Shown here one piece after another: positions 50,423-59,825 of a DNA stretch of 64,000 nucleotides. Below the pieces are notes generated by a model that was not told the origin of the DNA, searched no databases, and was given only the letters and a program-made list of their open reading frames with translations. The stretch comes from Carnobacterium_B sp045617425 (GTDB lineage: Bacteria; Bacillota; Bacilli; Lactobacillales; Carnobacteriaceae): contig NZ_JAZLIO010000009.1 in the NCBI RefSeq assembly GCF_045617425.1, forward strand, positions 186,001 to 250,000. Reading direction: 5' to 3'. Position 1 is the first letter of the stretch. Each line of letters starts with the position of its first letter. The translations under genes and the position numbers were made by a program.

Positions 50423-51793
50423 TTATTTAATAACTATAAATTTTCCAGGTTTAGTATCGACAACCCCTTCTTCAAGACTATATACTGTTTGACCTCTTAA
50501 AATTGTACGTGCAACTTGAGCTCCAATTTCACGACCAATATAAGGACTGATTTTATTTTTGTATTCTAAATCTTCTGTTTTCAAGGTATAAGGAGCGTTT
50601 GGTTTGATGAAAACAAAATCTGCATCTTTACCAATCGCAATTCTACCCTTTGTATTTAAATCATAGCGATCTGCAGGATTGGCAGCAATAATATTTGCAA
50701 ATTGTTTCAATAACATGCCGCGTTTTTGAACCGCTTCATCATATAAGACATCTACAATATTTTGGACCCCAGCAATACCTCCCCAAGCTTCAAAAGCATT
50801 ATCATTATCCTTTAAATCAGGTGTACATGGAGAATGGTCTGATGTAACAAAATCAATCTCTCCTGCTAATAATTTTTCCCATATACCTTTTTGATTTTCT
50901 TTATCACGGATTGGCGGTGAACATTTCGAAATTGGTCCAATAGCATCTAACTCATCTACATCAAAATAAAGATAATGCGTACACGTTTCACACGTCACAT
51001 CTATGCCTTCATTACGTGCATGTGTTACTTCTTCTACACCTTCTGGACAAGCAACATGACAAATGTGGATACGACAGCCTGTTTCTTTAGCAAAAAAAAT
51101 AGCCCGTCTAATGGCTTCCACTTCTGTAAAAATTGGACGAGTTTTAGCATAAGCTTTCAAAGTTGTTTCGCCATTTTTATATGCGATTTCACCTAATCTA
51201 TCCGTAATTGTTGCATTTTCTGCATGGATTGCTAATACTTTACCTGTTTTAGCAATTTGTCTCATTCCTTCATAAAGTGTATAATCATCTGAATTCATGA
51301 AATCACCTTCAATTGACCGGTCTCCACATGTTGCCATAAAACATTTATAAGCTGCAACTCCGCCATCATGTAACTCTTGGATGCCATTTTCTAAGTTAAA
51401 AGGAACCAAGCCACCAAATGAAGCAACATCAGCTGTTAAACGGTCAACACCAGCATCTAATTTTATTTGTAATGAATTTTGATCTACAGTTGCTGGAACT
51501 TGATTTAAAGGCATCTCCATAAAAGAAGTGACTCCACCTTTAGCACTTGCTTTTGTTCCTGTTAAATAACCTTCCCAATCATCGCGGTAGCTGCCACCTG
51601 GATCGGTAATATGAACATGGGCATCTAGCATGCCTGGACTTACAACAAGTCCTTTAGCATCTATTACTTCTGAAGCTTCTCCTAAATCAGTACCTATTGC
51701 ACTAATTTTCCCATCTTTTACAGCTACATCCGTTTCTAATTCACCATTATCTAAAATCACTAAACCATTTTTTATAATCAAATCATAACTCAT
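50423..51793 (-). CDS. allB: allantoinase
   Basis: A 456-residue cyclic amidohydrolase of the AllB family. Metal ligands are H59 and H61 in LDAHVHITDPGG, the carboxylated Lys lies in AAYKCFMATCGD, IHAENATITDR and IHICHVACPEG give further histidines, and FVTSDHSPCTP the Asp. It opens allantoin to allantoate in the cytoplasm. AGGAGG precedes the ATG. It lies at the edge of a ureide-degradation region, on the same strand as the transporters and PucG, with terminators between. Dihydropyrimidinase is less likely given the DPGGSYRDDWEGY block. Confidence 0.9.
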   Translation of the reverse strand: MSYDLIIKNGLVILDNGELETDVAVKDGKISAIGTDLGEASEVIDAKGLVVSPGMLDAHVHITDPGGSYRDDWEGYLTGTKASAKGGVTSFMEMPLNQVPATVDQNSLQIKLDAGVDRLTADVASFGGLVPFNLENGIQELHDGGVAAYKCFMATCGDRSIEGDFMNSDDYTLYEGMRQIAKTGKVLAIHAENATITDRLGEIAYKNGETTLKAYAKTRPIFTEVEAIRRAIFFAKETGCRIHICHVACPEGVEEVTHARNEGIDVTCETCTHYLYFDVDELDAIGPISKCSPPIRDKENQKGIWEKLLAGEIDFVTSDHSPCTPDLKDNDNAFEAWGGIAGVQNIVDVLYDEAVQKRGMLLKQFANIIAANPADRYDLNTKGRIAIGKDADFVFIKPNAPYTLKTEDLEYKNKISPYIGREIGAQVARTILRGQTVYSLEEGVVDTKPGKFIVIK

Positions 51794-51993
51794 AAATCAT
51801 TTCCTCCTAATAGCTATTCTTTATTAAATTGATACAGTATATCCATTTATTTAATTCTAATTTAATCATCATTTTAAATTGAGTCTATCATGAACGACTT
51901 TATTTATCTGTTTTACTAGATTTTTTAGTATGCTGCTATTAAAGAGTCTAGTTCTTCTTTAAAAATTTTTGATACTATTTATAAATAAAAATA

Positions 51994-52021
51994 GATGTCA
52001 GTGATTTTCTCCACTAACATC
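51994..52021 (-). terminator. terminator of the DAACS symporter gene
   Basis: GATGTCAGTG (51994-52003) pairs with CACTAACATC (52012-52021), with one G-U pair on the minus strand and a T-rich tract after it. Confidence 0.65.
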
Positions 52022-52043
52022 CATTAATAAGTAACAATCCTTA

Positions 52044-53276
52044 TTATTCCTTTATTTTTTCTTCGTTAAATACAGAATAATCTAATTCTTTTTCATCATA
52101 AGCAAGAATCATTGCAATTGTGGCATCAGCATCAACATTCAGTACTGTACGGAACATTCCAGAGAACCAATCAATGCCTGCTAATAAAGCAATACTTTCA
52201 GTTGGCAATCCTAGAGATGGTATAACTATCGCTAATGCAACCAGTCCACCTCCTGGAACAACTACCGTTCCAAGACAAGCTAGAGTTGAAAGAACTACTA
52301 TTTGTAACATATCCGTCACCGTAAAGTACACTTCATAAAACTGCGCTAACGTAATAGCGGCTAAAGATAAATAAAGGGCTAGTCCATTACTATTTAAAGC
52401 CATTCCAAGAGGACCTACCAGTCTAGAAATTCTTTTACTAATACCCAATTTCAATTCTTGATCTTCCATTTTTACAGGCAATGCGATTGCTGAAGAAGTA
52501 GTAGTAAATGCTACAAGTGTCATATTTGATAATTTCTTTCCTAATGTTAAAGGGTTAACTTTAACATATACTGCGGTTATAATAATCCATACAATAAGAA
52601 ATACAATCGTGCCTATGGCCATCGCTGCTAAAAATTTAATTAAAGGAATGATTACAGCTATTCCAATTGTTCCTGTTACCCATGCAAGTAAAGAAAAGAT
52701 TCCTAAAGGTGCCATTACCATGATGATTTTAATAATTTGTAAAATAATCATATTAAATTGCTTTATACCTGTCTTTAAAATCGAAACATCCATTTTAGTA
52801 GAAACAATACTAACTGAAAGTCCAAATAAAACTGCGAACACTATTACTTGAATCATATTTGCTGTGGCCATAGATTCAATAATATTTGTAGGAAAAAAAC
52901 CTAAAATAATTTCACTTAAACTACTATTACTAGTTTCTACAACCATGCCACTAAGTTGAGCTTCTACTCCAGTTCCAGGTTGTATAAGATATCCCAAAAT
53001 AATACCAAGTGCAGCTGCTAAAAAAGTAGAAGCCATAAACCAAATCACCATTTTCAACCCTAGTTTACCTAGCCCTTTGGCATCTAAATCTCCAACTGCT
53101 TCTATTACAGCTCCCATAACCAATACTACAACAGACATCTGGATTAAATTAAGAAAAATATCTCCAAAAATTTTTATTGGTTCAATAGATGGCCCTACTG
53201 CAAGTCCAACAACTATACCTAATACCATTGCTATCATGATTTGATTTGTCATATTCATTTTTTTTATTATTGCCAT
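52044..53276 (-). CDS. dicarboxylate/amino acid:cation symporter
   Basis: A 410-residue DAACS (GltP/GltT/DctA) transporter with about eight membrane helices and the re-entrant loops. Family blocks are FTTTSSAIALPVKME near residue 257 (serine-rich hairpin) and VVVPGGGLVALAIVIPSLGLP, then a DWFSGMFRTVLNVDADA end. Members take up glutamate, aspartate or C4-acids with sodium or protons. It lies between allB and an MFS gene, each with its own terminator. Whether it carries a ureide intermediate such as oxalurate or allantoate is unknown. Confidence 0.85.
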   Translation of the reverse strand: MAIIKKMNMTNQIMIAMVLGIVVGLAVGPSIEPIKIFGDIFLNLIQMSVVVLVMGAVIEAVGDLDAKGLGKLGLKMVIWFMASTFLAAALGIILGYLIQPGTGVEAQLSGMVVETSNSSLSEIILGFFPTNIIESMATANMIQVIVFAVLFGLSVSIVSTKMDVSILKTGIKQFNMIILQIIKIIMVMAPLGIFSLLAWVTGTIGIAVIIPLIKFLAAMAIGTIVFLIVWIIITAVYVKVNPLTLGKKLSNMTLVAFTTTSSAIALPVKMEDQELKLGISKRISRLVGPLGMALNSNGLALYLSLAAITLAQFYEVYFTVTDMLQIVVLSTLACLGTVVVPGGGLVALAIVIPSLGLPTESIALLAGIDWFSGMFRTVLNVDADATIAMILAYDEKELDYSVFNEEKIKE

Positions 53277-53349
53277 AATTAATCACCTCTTATATTATCC
53301 AGTAGGATGCAATTCCATTTATTAACGTTAACAAAAAAATACTATAAAA

Positions 53350-53386
53350 CTAAAGGTGTTAGTGTATAAATCACTAACACCTTTAG
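53350..53386 (-). terminator. terminator of the MFS gene
   Basis: Perfect 15-bp arms (53350-53364, 53372-53386), with a T-rich run on the minus strand. Confidence 0.8.
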
Positions 53387-53404
53387 AGTTTTTAAAAGGA
53401 TATG

Positions 53405-54667
53405 CTACTTTTTAACTATGCTTCGTTTTTTTGATAAATTAGCCATTAAAAATAATAGCGCTCCAATAACTAGTAATCCTACTGAGATATAAAATCCTAA
53501 TACTTTTGAACCAGTATTATCCGAGATAAGACCTGTCAAAGCTGGAGCAACAACTGAAGACATCATTCCGAAAAAGTTAAAGACTCCAAGAGTTGTTCCA
53601 ATCCCTACAGATGGAGCATTTTCACCAAGCCATGAAATGATTATTGGCTCTACTGCTAATTTTCCTAAAAAACCATACATTATTAGTGAAATTAGTAAAA
53701 AAGTTGAGTTTGTAGCTTGTACTGTCAACAATAACATCCCCGCTGCTAGTAACTCAAGTATTACAATAAACTTAACTTTATGAGTCATATATTTATCCGC
53801 TAATTTACTAAAAATTAAAGCTCCTGGAATTGAAGCAAATGCAACTAGTGAAGAAGAAAATCCAATTGCTGCTCCTTCAAAACCGCGTTCAGTTGCTAAA
53901 AAATTCGGTAACCAAGTAACCGTCATGTAGTAAGCATAACAAGTTGCAAAGTATAAGATATATGAGAACAACATACGTGGAGCTAACAAAGTTTTTAATG
54001 ATACTTTTTCTTTTGGAGTTTTCACTTTTTCTTTAATAGTAGATTCAACTAAATATTCTTTTTCTAATTTGCTGCTTCTAATCACAGAAGCAAAAGCTAG
54101 GATCATAAATACTATTAGTACAATAGAAAGATACATCATAGTCTGCCAAGGCATTTTTAACTGAACAACTAAGTAACTGGATAAAATCATTCCTAAACCA
54201 GACCCTACTGCTGAACCACTGTTGACAATAGCTGTTGAAAAACTTTTTTTATTTTTAGGTATATTTTGTGCAGTCAAAGAATAAGCAGCACCATAAAATG
54301 AGCCTGTACCAACACCAGCCAACAAACTACCTACATAAATCATTGTTAAACTTGATGCTTGTGCAACAAGGAATGCTGCAATAGCAAATAAAATGAATCC
54401 TGGAATCAAAACTTTTTTCTTTCCTATTTTATCTACTAAAAATCCTGCTGGAATCTGCATTGAAACATATCCCATAAAATAAAAACTTGAGATAGATCCT
54501 AATGCTGTATCTGAAATATTTCCGCCTAAAGATTGATTAATCTGAGGGTACAACGGTGTTAAAGCTGCACGATAGATCCAAATAGCCACCCACCCAGCAC
54601 ATAGTAAAACAATTATTTTCTTCCAATATTCCATACCTTTTTTAGCGGTAGTTTCCGTTTTTTCCAT
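53405..54667 (-). CDS. MFS transporter, candidate ureide importer
   Basis: A 420-residue major facilitator with 12 membrane segments. The loop 2-3 motif is GFLVDKIGKKKVLIPG near residue 75, and WVAIWIYRAALTPLYPQIN at the start is typical of organic-anion MFS branches. It lies between the allantoinase/symporter genes and pucG, and a cre-like site lies about 110 bp upstream. Allantoin importers are often NCS1 (PucI) proteins; an MFS in this place could do the same job. That is inference from position. Confidence 0.78.
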   Translation of the reverse strand: MEKTETTAKKGMEYWKKIIVLLCAGWVAIWIYRAALTPLYPQINQSLGGNISDTALGSISSFYFMGYVSMQIPAGFLVDKIGKKKVLIPGFILFAIAAFLVAQASSLTMIYVGSLLAGVGTGSFYGAAYSLTAQNIPKNKKSFSTAIVNSGSAVGSGLGMILSSYLVVQLKMPWQTMMYLSIVLIVFMILAFASVIRSSKLEKEYLVESTIKEKVKTPKEKVSLKTLLAPRMLFSYILYFATCYAYYMTVTWLPNFLATERGFEGAAIGFSSSLVAFASIPGALIFSKLADKYMTHKVKFIVILELLAAGMLLLTVQATNSTFLLISLIMYGFLGKLAVEPIIISWLGENAPSVGIGTTLGVFNFFGMMSSVVAPALTGLISDNTGSKVLGFYISVGLLVIGALLFLMANLSKKRSIVKK

Positions 54668-54776
54668 TTTAAATTCTCCTCCATTTCTTCCTAAAAATTT
54701 ATATTTTTTATTATATACAACTAATAAGTTCTATAAGAAAATAATTAACTCCTTTCCAACTTGTTTGATACCTCAA

Positions 54777-54791
54777 TTGTAAGCGTTATTA
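54777..54791 (+). promoter_or_regulatory. cre site upstream of the MFS gene
   Basis: TTGTAAGCGTTATTA matches WTGNAANCGNWNNCW at all but one position. It lies about 110 bp before the MFS start, upstream of a possible TTGGAA-N18-TATAGA promoter on the minus strand. Confidence 0.5.
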
Positions 54792-54875
54792 CTCTTCTAA
54801 ACATTGGCATTTTTTACAAAGAGATGAAGTTACTTGTGCTAATTACACAAAAAACAATCAATTAAGATATGTATA

Positions 54876-54912
54876 AAAAAGCAACTATAAACAGATTTTA
54901 TAGTTGCTTTTT
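54876..54912 (-). terminator. pucG terminator
   Basis: AAAAAGCAACTATAAA (54876-54891) pairs perfectly with TTTATAGTTGCTTTTT (54897-54912). Confidence 0.85.
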
Positions 54913-54917
54913 ATTAC

Positions 54918-56132
54918 TTATTTTGCTGAAAGGTAAACTTCCAATGCAGCTTGTACTGCTTTTCCAGTATGAATGTCAACTCCATAATATAGGAGTGTTG
55001 CTTCAAATGCACCTAGTACATGTAAAACATTTTCTCTGCGGCTGCTGAATCCCATATTTCCGAATCGCCATATCTTACCATTCAATGGCCCAAAAGAAGA
55101 GGCAATTTCTACGCCGAATAATTCTAACAATGTATTTTTTACAGCCTCACCATCTACTCCGTTAGGTATAAGAATTGGAGTCACAGTAGCCATTTTACTT
55201 TCAAGATCACCGTATAATTCTAACCCCATAGCTTTAATTCCTGCTTGAATGGCTTTATCATTTAATTGATGTCTGTCATAGCCGTTTTCAATACCTTCTT
55301 GTAACATCATCCGTAAGCCTTCATGCAAAGCGTAAATCATGCTTGTCGCTTCAGTATGATGATTGATCCGATTACCGTCCCAATAACGTTGCAATTGGCT
55401 TAAATCAAGGTAATTACTGCTGATATGTCTGTCATTACGAAAATCTTTGCTTAATCCTAATTCTTTTTGATAACGAGCGGTCAATACTTTCTCCACACGT
55501 TTATTATAAGTGATCAATGAAAGACCAGCAGGTACACCGACACATTTTTGTGTTCCGGCAATCGCAATATCAATTCCCCATTCATCTACTTTTACAGGAA
55601 CTCCACCATAAGTCGCAACTGTATCAACCACTAAGAAAACATTTTCTTTTTGACAAAAGGCACCAATTTGGTCTAGAGCTTGTATTTGTCCATTAGCCGT
55701 TTCACCATGAACCATGGCAACTATTTTTGGTTGATGCTTAGCAATAGCTTCAATAATCTCTACTTGCTCAAACGCACTGTCCCATTCTTTTTCTATATAT
55801 ACAATATCTGCTTTTGCACGTTCACAAATTTCACCTAATAGATAAGCAAATCGTCCGTAAGCGGGTATTAACACTTTATCACCCGGTTCAATCAGTCCAA
55901 TTAAAGCTGCTTCCAAACCTGATCTGGAAGTTCCATCGATAGCAAAAGCTTGTTTATTTTTTGTTTCAAAGGGTACCTTGATCATTTCTCTAACTTCATT
56001 CATAATTTTTAAAAATGCTGGATCAAATTGTCCTAGAATAGGTGTACTCATTGCTTGCCTTACTCGAGGATGTACTTCAACAGGTCCTGGGGTCATTATT
56101 GTTCGAATAGGTGTATTTAATTCATTATACAT
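54918..56132 (-). CDS. pucG: (S)-ureidoglycine-glyoxylate aminotransferase
   Basis: A 404-residue class V aminotransferase close to PucG. MTPGPVEVHPRVRQAMSTP is near the start, and AIAGTQKCVGVPAG holds the pyridoxal-phosphate lysine near residue 195. PucG moves the amino group of ureidoglycine to glyoxylate, giving oxalurate and glycine. Alanine-glyoxylate aminotransferases are close relatives; the ureide setting favours PucG. The start is ATG 56132, because GGGAGG lies 7 bp before it and inside the longer frame from 56147. It diverges from pucR, its likely regulator. Confidence 0.85.
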   Translation of the reverse strand: MYNELNTPIRTIMTPGPVEVHPRVRQAMSTPILGQFDPAFLKIMNEVREMIKVPFETKNKQAFAIDGTSRSGLEAALIGLIEPGDKVLIPAYGRFAYLLGEICERAKADIVYIEKEWDSAFEQVEIIEAIAKHQPKIVAMVHGETANGQIQALDQIGAFCQKENVFLVVDTVATYGGVPVKVDEWGIDIAIAGTQKCVGVPAGLSLITYNKRVEKVLTARYQKELGLSKDFRNDRHISSNYLDLSQLQRYWDGNRINHHTEATSMIYALHEGLRMMLQEGIENGYDRHQLNDKAIQAGIKAMGLELYGDLESKMATVTPILIPNGVDGEAVKNTLLELFGVEIASSFGPLNGKIWRFGNMGFSSRRENVLHVLGAFEATLLYYGVDIHTGKAVQAALEVYLSAK

Positions 56133-56250
56133 ATAACTGCCTCCCATTATTTTATGTTATCTCTAGACTATAATACCAAACTAGAACAAAACTTCATTGG
56201 ACAATACAACTAAATTTCCTAGCAAATTGTTTTAAATGCACAAATAATTG

Positions 56251-56265
56251 CTGTAAACGCTACTT
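56251..56265 (+). promoter_or_regulatory. weak cre-like site between pucG and pucR
   Basis: CTGTAAACGCTACTT has two mismatches to WTGNAANCGNWNNCW. It lies about 30 bp before the pucR start. Confidence 0.3.
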
Positions 56266-56295
56266 TCATTTAAACTAAAGGAAAGAGGTGATTTT

Positions 56296-57933
56296 GTGAC
56301 AATTATGAAAGATTTATTAGCTGTTCCACGCTTTTCAACTTTAAGATCCTTAACGTCTATCAACCATCTTGAACATAAGGTTGACAGCATAGAAATTACA
56401 GAAACGCCTGATGTTGCATTTTACATCCCCGAGAACGCGTTCATTCTTACAACAGCCATGATCTATAAAGATGATCAGACTAAACTTATTCCTTTAATCG
56501 ATTCTCTTAAACGAGCAAATTCTGCTGGTCTAGGTATCAAAGTGGGTCGTTTTATAGATGAGATTGATCAATCTGTTTTAGATTATGCAAATGAACTCAG
56601 CTTTCCGATTATTCAAATTCCAAGCACCGTTCCATTGGGTTCTCTGTTGCATCAATTATTAAATTATATATGGAATACAAAAACTGAACAACTTTCTTAC
56701 GCTTTAGATATTCAAAAACGATTTTCTACTCTTTTAATGAATGACGCAAGCTATGCTCGTTTCATTGCAGAATTTGGTAAATTAGTTAAAACTCCTGTCA
56801 TTTTGCTTGACCCATTTCGAAAAGTTGTTGCGCATTCAAAACATTTCAGTCATTCAAGTAAACCTGCCGAATATTTTGTCAATCAAATCATTCAGCGAAA
56901 ACAACAATGGAAAGCAAACGAAACAGATGCCTTCTTGATTAAAGATACAGACGATATTGAAGCACAAATCTCTGTTTATCCTGTTCAATCAAATAATCAT
57001 TTCCCTTTTTACTTGTTGATTTTGCGGCCTGAACAAATTCCCTATCCTATATCTGAATTTGCTATTGATCAAGCTTGTTTAGTTCTCTCATTTATTATCT
57101 TTAAAAATGAAAAAGTTGACGAATCTTTAAATATACTAAAAAGTGACTATTTTGCTGAACTGATCGAAACTCAACAATCAACTCAGCCTAAACAAAAAGA
57201 TTGGGTCGATTTAGGAAACAAATTTGGTATGCAGCACTCTAACTACTATCAAGTAGTTTATGTTAATTGTATCAACAAAGGCGTTAATAGTAATCCTTTT
57301 GCCTATCAAGAAGAAATGATAAATCTTGCTGCTCAATGGTTGGATCAAACTTTACTTGCGGTTGTGAGAGATACCGTTGTTTTCCGTTTGAAAAACACGA
57401 CTCATCTAACCATTCTCTTTCAAAAAAAACAAGAAGATGTAGAGAGCATTCTGGAGGCCACACTAAATAACCTCAGTGAAGCACTGCCAATACAATTAGC
57501 TTTTTCATTTGGAAATGCACATGAAAGTGTAGATAATATTGGAAATTCTTATATCGAAGCAAAATTAGCTTATGAAGAATCTTCTGCCATGGATCATCAA
57601 CCTACTTTTTATTACTACCACCACCGAGGAATGATCAATTTATTTGAACGTGTAGAATCCAGTGAAGTACACTACTTTTGTCAATCGATTTTAAGGGAAC
57701 TAGCTTATCCAAAAGAAGATTCGCTCATCGAATTGCGAAAAACATTGCAAGCTTATCTTGATTTTCAATGTGAAATTGCGAAAACCGCTAAAAAATTATT
57801 CATTCATCGCAATACAGTCAAGTACCGCATCGATCATTGCGAAACGATTCTTGGTACACCTATTGCTGATCCAACTACTAGCTTGAGCTTACGTTTAGCT
57901 CTCTCTCTGTCACAGAAAGAAACGCAATATTAG
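56296..57933 (+). CDS. pucR: PucR family transcriptional regulator
   Basis: A 545-residue PucR protein: N-terminal PucR ligand domain (residues about 1-125), a middle region and a C-terminal helix-turn-helix of the HTH_30 type (AKKLFIHRNTVKYRI, about residues 495-512). PucR controls purine-ureide use and responds to allantoin, allantoate or ureidoglycolate in B. subtilis. The start is GTG 56296 behind AGAGGTGA. It diverges from pucG and is convergent with the allD-fdrA operon, so it probably controls both. Its own terminator follows. Confidence 0.88.
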   Translation: MTIMKDLLAVPRFSTLRSLTSINHLEHKVDSIEITETPDVAFYIPENAFILTTAMIYKDDQTKLIPLIDSLKRANSAGLGIKVGRFIDEIDQSVLDYANELSFPIIQIPSTVPLGSLLHQLLNYIWNTKTEQLSYALDIQKRFSTLLMNDASYARFIAEFGKLVKTPVILLDPFRKVVAHSKHFSHSSKPAEYFVNQIIQRKQQWKANETDAFLIKDTDDIEAQISVYPVQSNNHFPFYLLILRPEQIPYPISEFAIDQACLVLSFIIFKNEKVDESLNILKSDYFAELIETQQSTQPKQKDWVDLGNKFGMQHSNYYQVVYVNCINKGVNSNPFAYQEEMINLAAQWLDQTLLAVVRDTVVFRLKNTTHLTILFQKKQEDVESILEATLNNLSEALPIQLAFSFGNAHESVDNIGNSYIEAKLAYEESSAMDHQPTFYYYHHRGMINLFERVESSEVHYFCQSILRELAYPKEDSLIELRKTLQAYLDFQCEIAKTAKKLFIHRNTVKYRIDHCETILGTPIADPTTSLSLRLALSLSQKETQY

Positions 57934-57941
57934 ACTTTAAG

Positions 57942-57977
57942 AAAAAGAGCTGGAGAATTTTGTCTCCAGCTCTTTTT
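57942..57977. terminator. bidirectional intrinsic terminator
   Basis: Perfect 15-bp arms (57942-57956, 57963-57977) between pucR and the convergent carbamate kinase gene. Confidence 0.9.
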
Positions 57978-58922
57978 TTAATTCATCCCCACAATACGTG
58001 TTCCAGCATTTCCTTTTACAGCATCAGCAGCTTGTTCAAGGGAACAAATAATACTTGTTTTTCCTTTTTTAGCAAAATCAATGGCTGCTTCCATTTTTGG
58101 CCCCATACTCCCAGCAGCAAATTGACCGTCTGCTAAGTGTTTTTGCGCTTCCTCGAGAGTGACTTCATCTAATCGTACTTGATTTGATTTCCCATAATTA
58201 ATGTACACGTTTGGTACATCCGTTAGCATCATAAAAATATCGGCGTCAACTTGCTCTGCTAATTTTTTACCTGTACGGTCTTTATCAATAACAGCCTCAA
58301 TCCCTCTAAGTTGATTGTCTTCACCTAGAACTACTGGGATTCCGCCTCCACCAGCTGCAATAACAACTGTATTTTGCTTTAAGAGTGTAAGAATAGACTC
58401 TACACCGTGTACTTTTAAAGGTTGTGGCGACGGTACGACTCTTCTGTATCCACGACCAGCATCTTCCATCATCGTCCAGCCTTTTTCCCTCTTCATTTTT
58501 TCTGCTTCTTCAATAGTATAAAATACACCAATCGGTTTGTTTGGTTTTTGAAAAGCTTCATCATCAGGTGAAACTTCTGTTTGCGTTAATAAATTAACGA
58601 TATTGCTGGTTAGACTTTTTTGCAGCCATACATTTTTTAGAGATTGCTCCATCATATACCCTATAAAACCTTGAGATTCTGCAGTACATACATCTAATGG
58701 AAATGGTGGCACAACGTCTTTTGCTTCTTCATTTTGACGAAGTATATTCCCAACTTGTGGACCATTTCCATGAGTCAAGACGATTTCATAATCCAATTTA
58801 TCAATTTCTGCAATCAATTCTGCACTTTTTCTCACATTTTCTAACTGATTTTCATAAAACGCTTCTTGGTTTGGTCGTAATATTGCATTTCCTCCCAAAG
58901 CGATCACTACACGTTTAGCCAT
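57978..58922 (-). CDS. arcC: carbamate kinase
   Basis: A 314-residue carbamate kinase: VIALGGNAIL at residues 5-14, LTHGNGPQVGNIL, VIAAGGGGIPV and AVIDKDRTGKKLA. It turns carbamoyl phosphate and ADP into ATP, ammonia and CO2. It is last in the allD-fdrA-DUF1116-DUF2877 operon, the place YbcF has in E. coli, so its job here is to take ATP from ureide breakdown rather than from arginine. Its ATG overlaps the upstream gene by 16 bp. No arginine deiminase gene is near. Confidence 0.93.
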   Translation of the reverse strand: MAKRVVIALGGNAILRPNQEAFYENQLENVRKSAELIAEIDKLDYEIVLTHGNGPQVGNILRQNEEAKDVVPPFPLDVCTAESQGFIGYMMEQSLKNVWLQKSLTSNIVNLLTQTEVSPDDEAFQKPNKPIGVFYTIEEAEKMKREKGWTMMEDAGRGYRRVVPSPQPLKVHGVESILTLLKQNTVVIAAGGGGIPVVLGEDNQLRGIEAVIDKDRTGKKLAEQVDADIFMMLTDVPNVYINYGKSNQVRLDEVTLEEAQKHLADGQFAAGSMGPKMEAAIDFAKKGKTSIICSLEQAADAVKGNAGTRIVGMN

Positions 58923-59791
58923 TTTCTTCCTCCTTCATTTTTATCAAATAAAATCATAGTTGCTGCAAATCCTGTTAACATATCTAATCCAGAAGTATGA
59001 CCAATTCTAATAATGTTTTGGATGATTTCTTCGATTTCATTTTCAGTTGAATCATTTGATAAGACTTGAATTAAATGATGAATCGGTTCATTCCATTTTT
59101 TCTGAAGCGCACAATTTAAATAATGAATGCTTACAGTAGTGGTCAGAACCGGTTCTCCATGTAACTTTAATTTTAATGTTTTTTTAAAATAGGAATTCAG
59201 TCTTTTATAAAAGAGATCTGCTGCTAAGCAACCAATCAGCATATCATCTCCAGAAGGGGTGAGTCCTTTTCCTCTGCCTAACAAATAGTCAATACCACTA
59301 GTCTGTTCTCTTTCAATTCCGCATACTATTTTTTTTAGTGCATCCATTTCCCATCTACTGTTAAAGTCCTTTACACAGCCTAATTCGCTTAAGGGAAAAG
59401 AAAACCCATTCAAATCAGTCACTTGATGCAGATAACCGAATAGTTTTTTAACACTAGCTGAATTTAATTTACTCTCACTTTCAAAAACTGAAGAGTAGTG
59501 ATCAGAGTTGTGCAGGCTCAGTTGAGTCTTACCTATTCTGACCCAACCACTCGTAATTTTTACTCTTTCATTTTTCATTGTGGTTTTGATTAACGATTGC
59601 AAACACTCTTTTTCAACATAAATGGCATGCGGCAATTTTGGATAATCTAAGCCGCAAACTAAAATCAGTTCGTTCTTTTTCTCATTCTGCAGATTAATGC
59701 TTTTGTCGAAAACACTTTGGACAGACCACTCACTAGTTGAAAATAACGTTTCTCTTAATGCCTCATCAAACAAAATGGCTTTTTCAAACAT
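58907..59791 (-). CDS. DUF2877 protein (YlbF-like), oxamate carbamoyltransferase subunit candidate
   Basis: A 294-residue protein of the DUF2877 family. The best family block is LGRGKGLTPSGDDMLIGCLA near residue 187. In E. coli the matching gene ylbF stands with fdrA and ylbE, and the three have been linked to the long-sought oxamate carbamoyltransferase. The start is ATG 59791 behind AGGAGGG; the longer frame from 59812 holds that site. It overlaps arcC by 16 bp and follows the DUF1116 gene by 34 bp. The biochemical role is inferred from the gene set. Confidence 0.82.
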   Translation of the reverse strand: MFEKAILFDEALRETLFSTSEWSVQSVFDKSINLQNEKKNELILVCGLDYPKLPHAIYVEKECLQSLIKTTMKNERVKITSGWVRIGKTQLSLHNSDHYSSVFESESKLNSASVKKLFGYLHQVTDLNGFSFPLSELGCVKDFNSRWEMDALKKIVCGIEREQTSGIDYLLGRGKGLTPSGDDMLIGCLAADLFYKRLNSYFKKTLKLKLHGEPVLTTTVSIHYLNCALQKKWNEPIHHLIQVLSNDSTENEIEEIIQNIIRIGHTSGLDMLTGFAATMILFDKNEGGRKWLNV

Positions 59792-59825
59792 CGTGGTCCC
59801 TCCTGTGTTCATCTATTTTTACATT

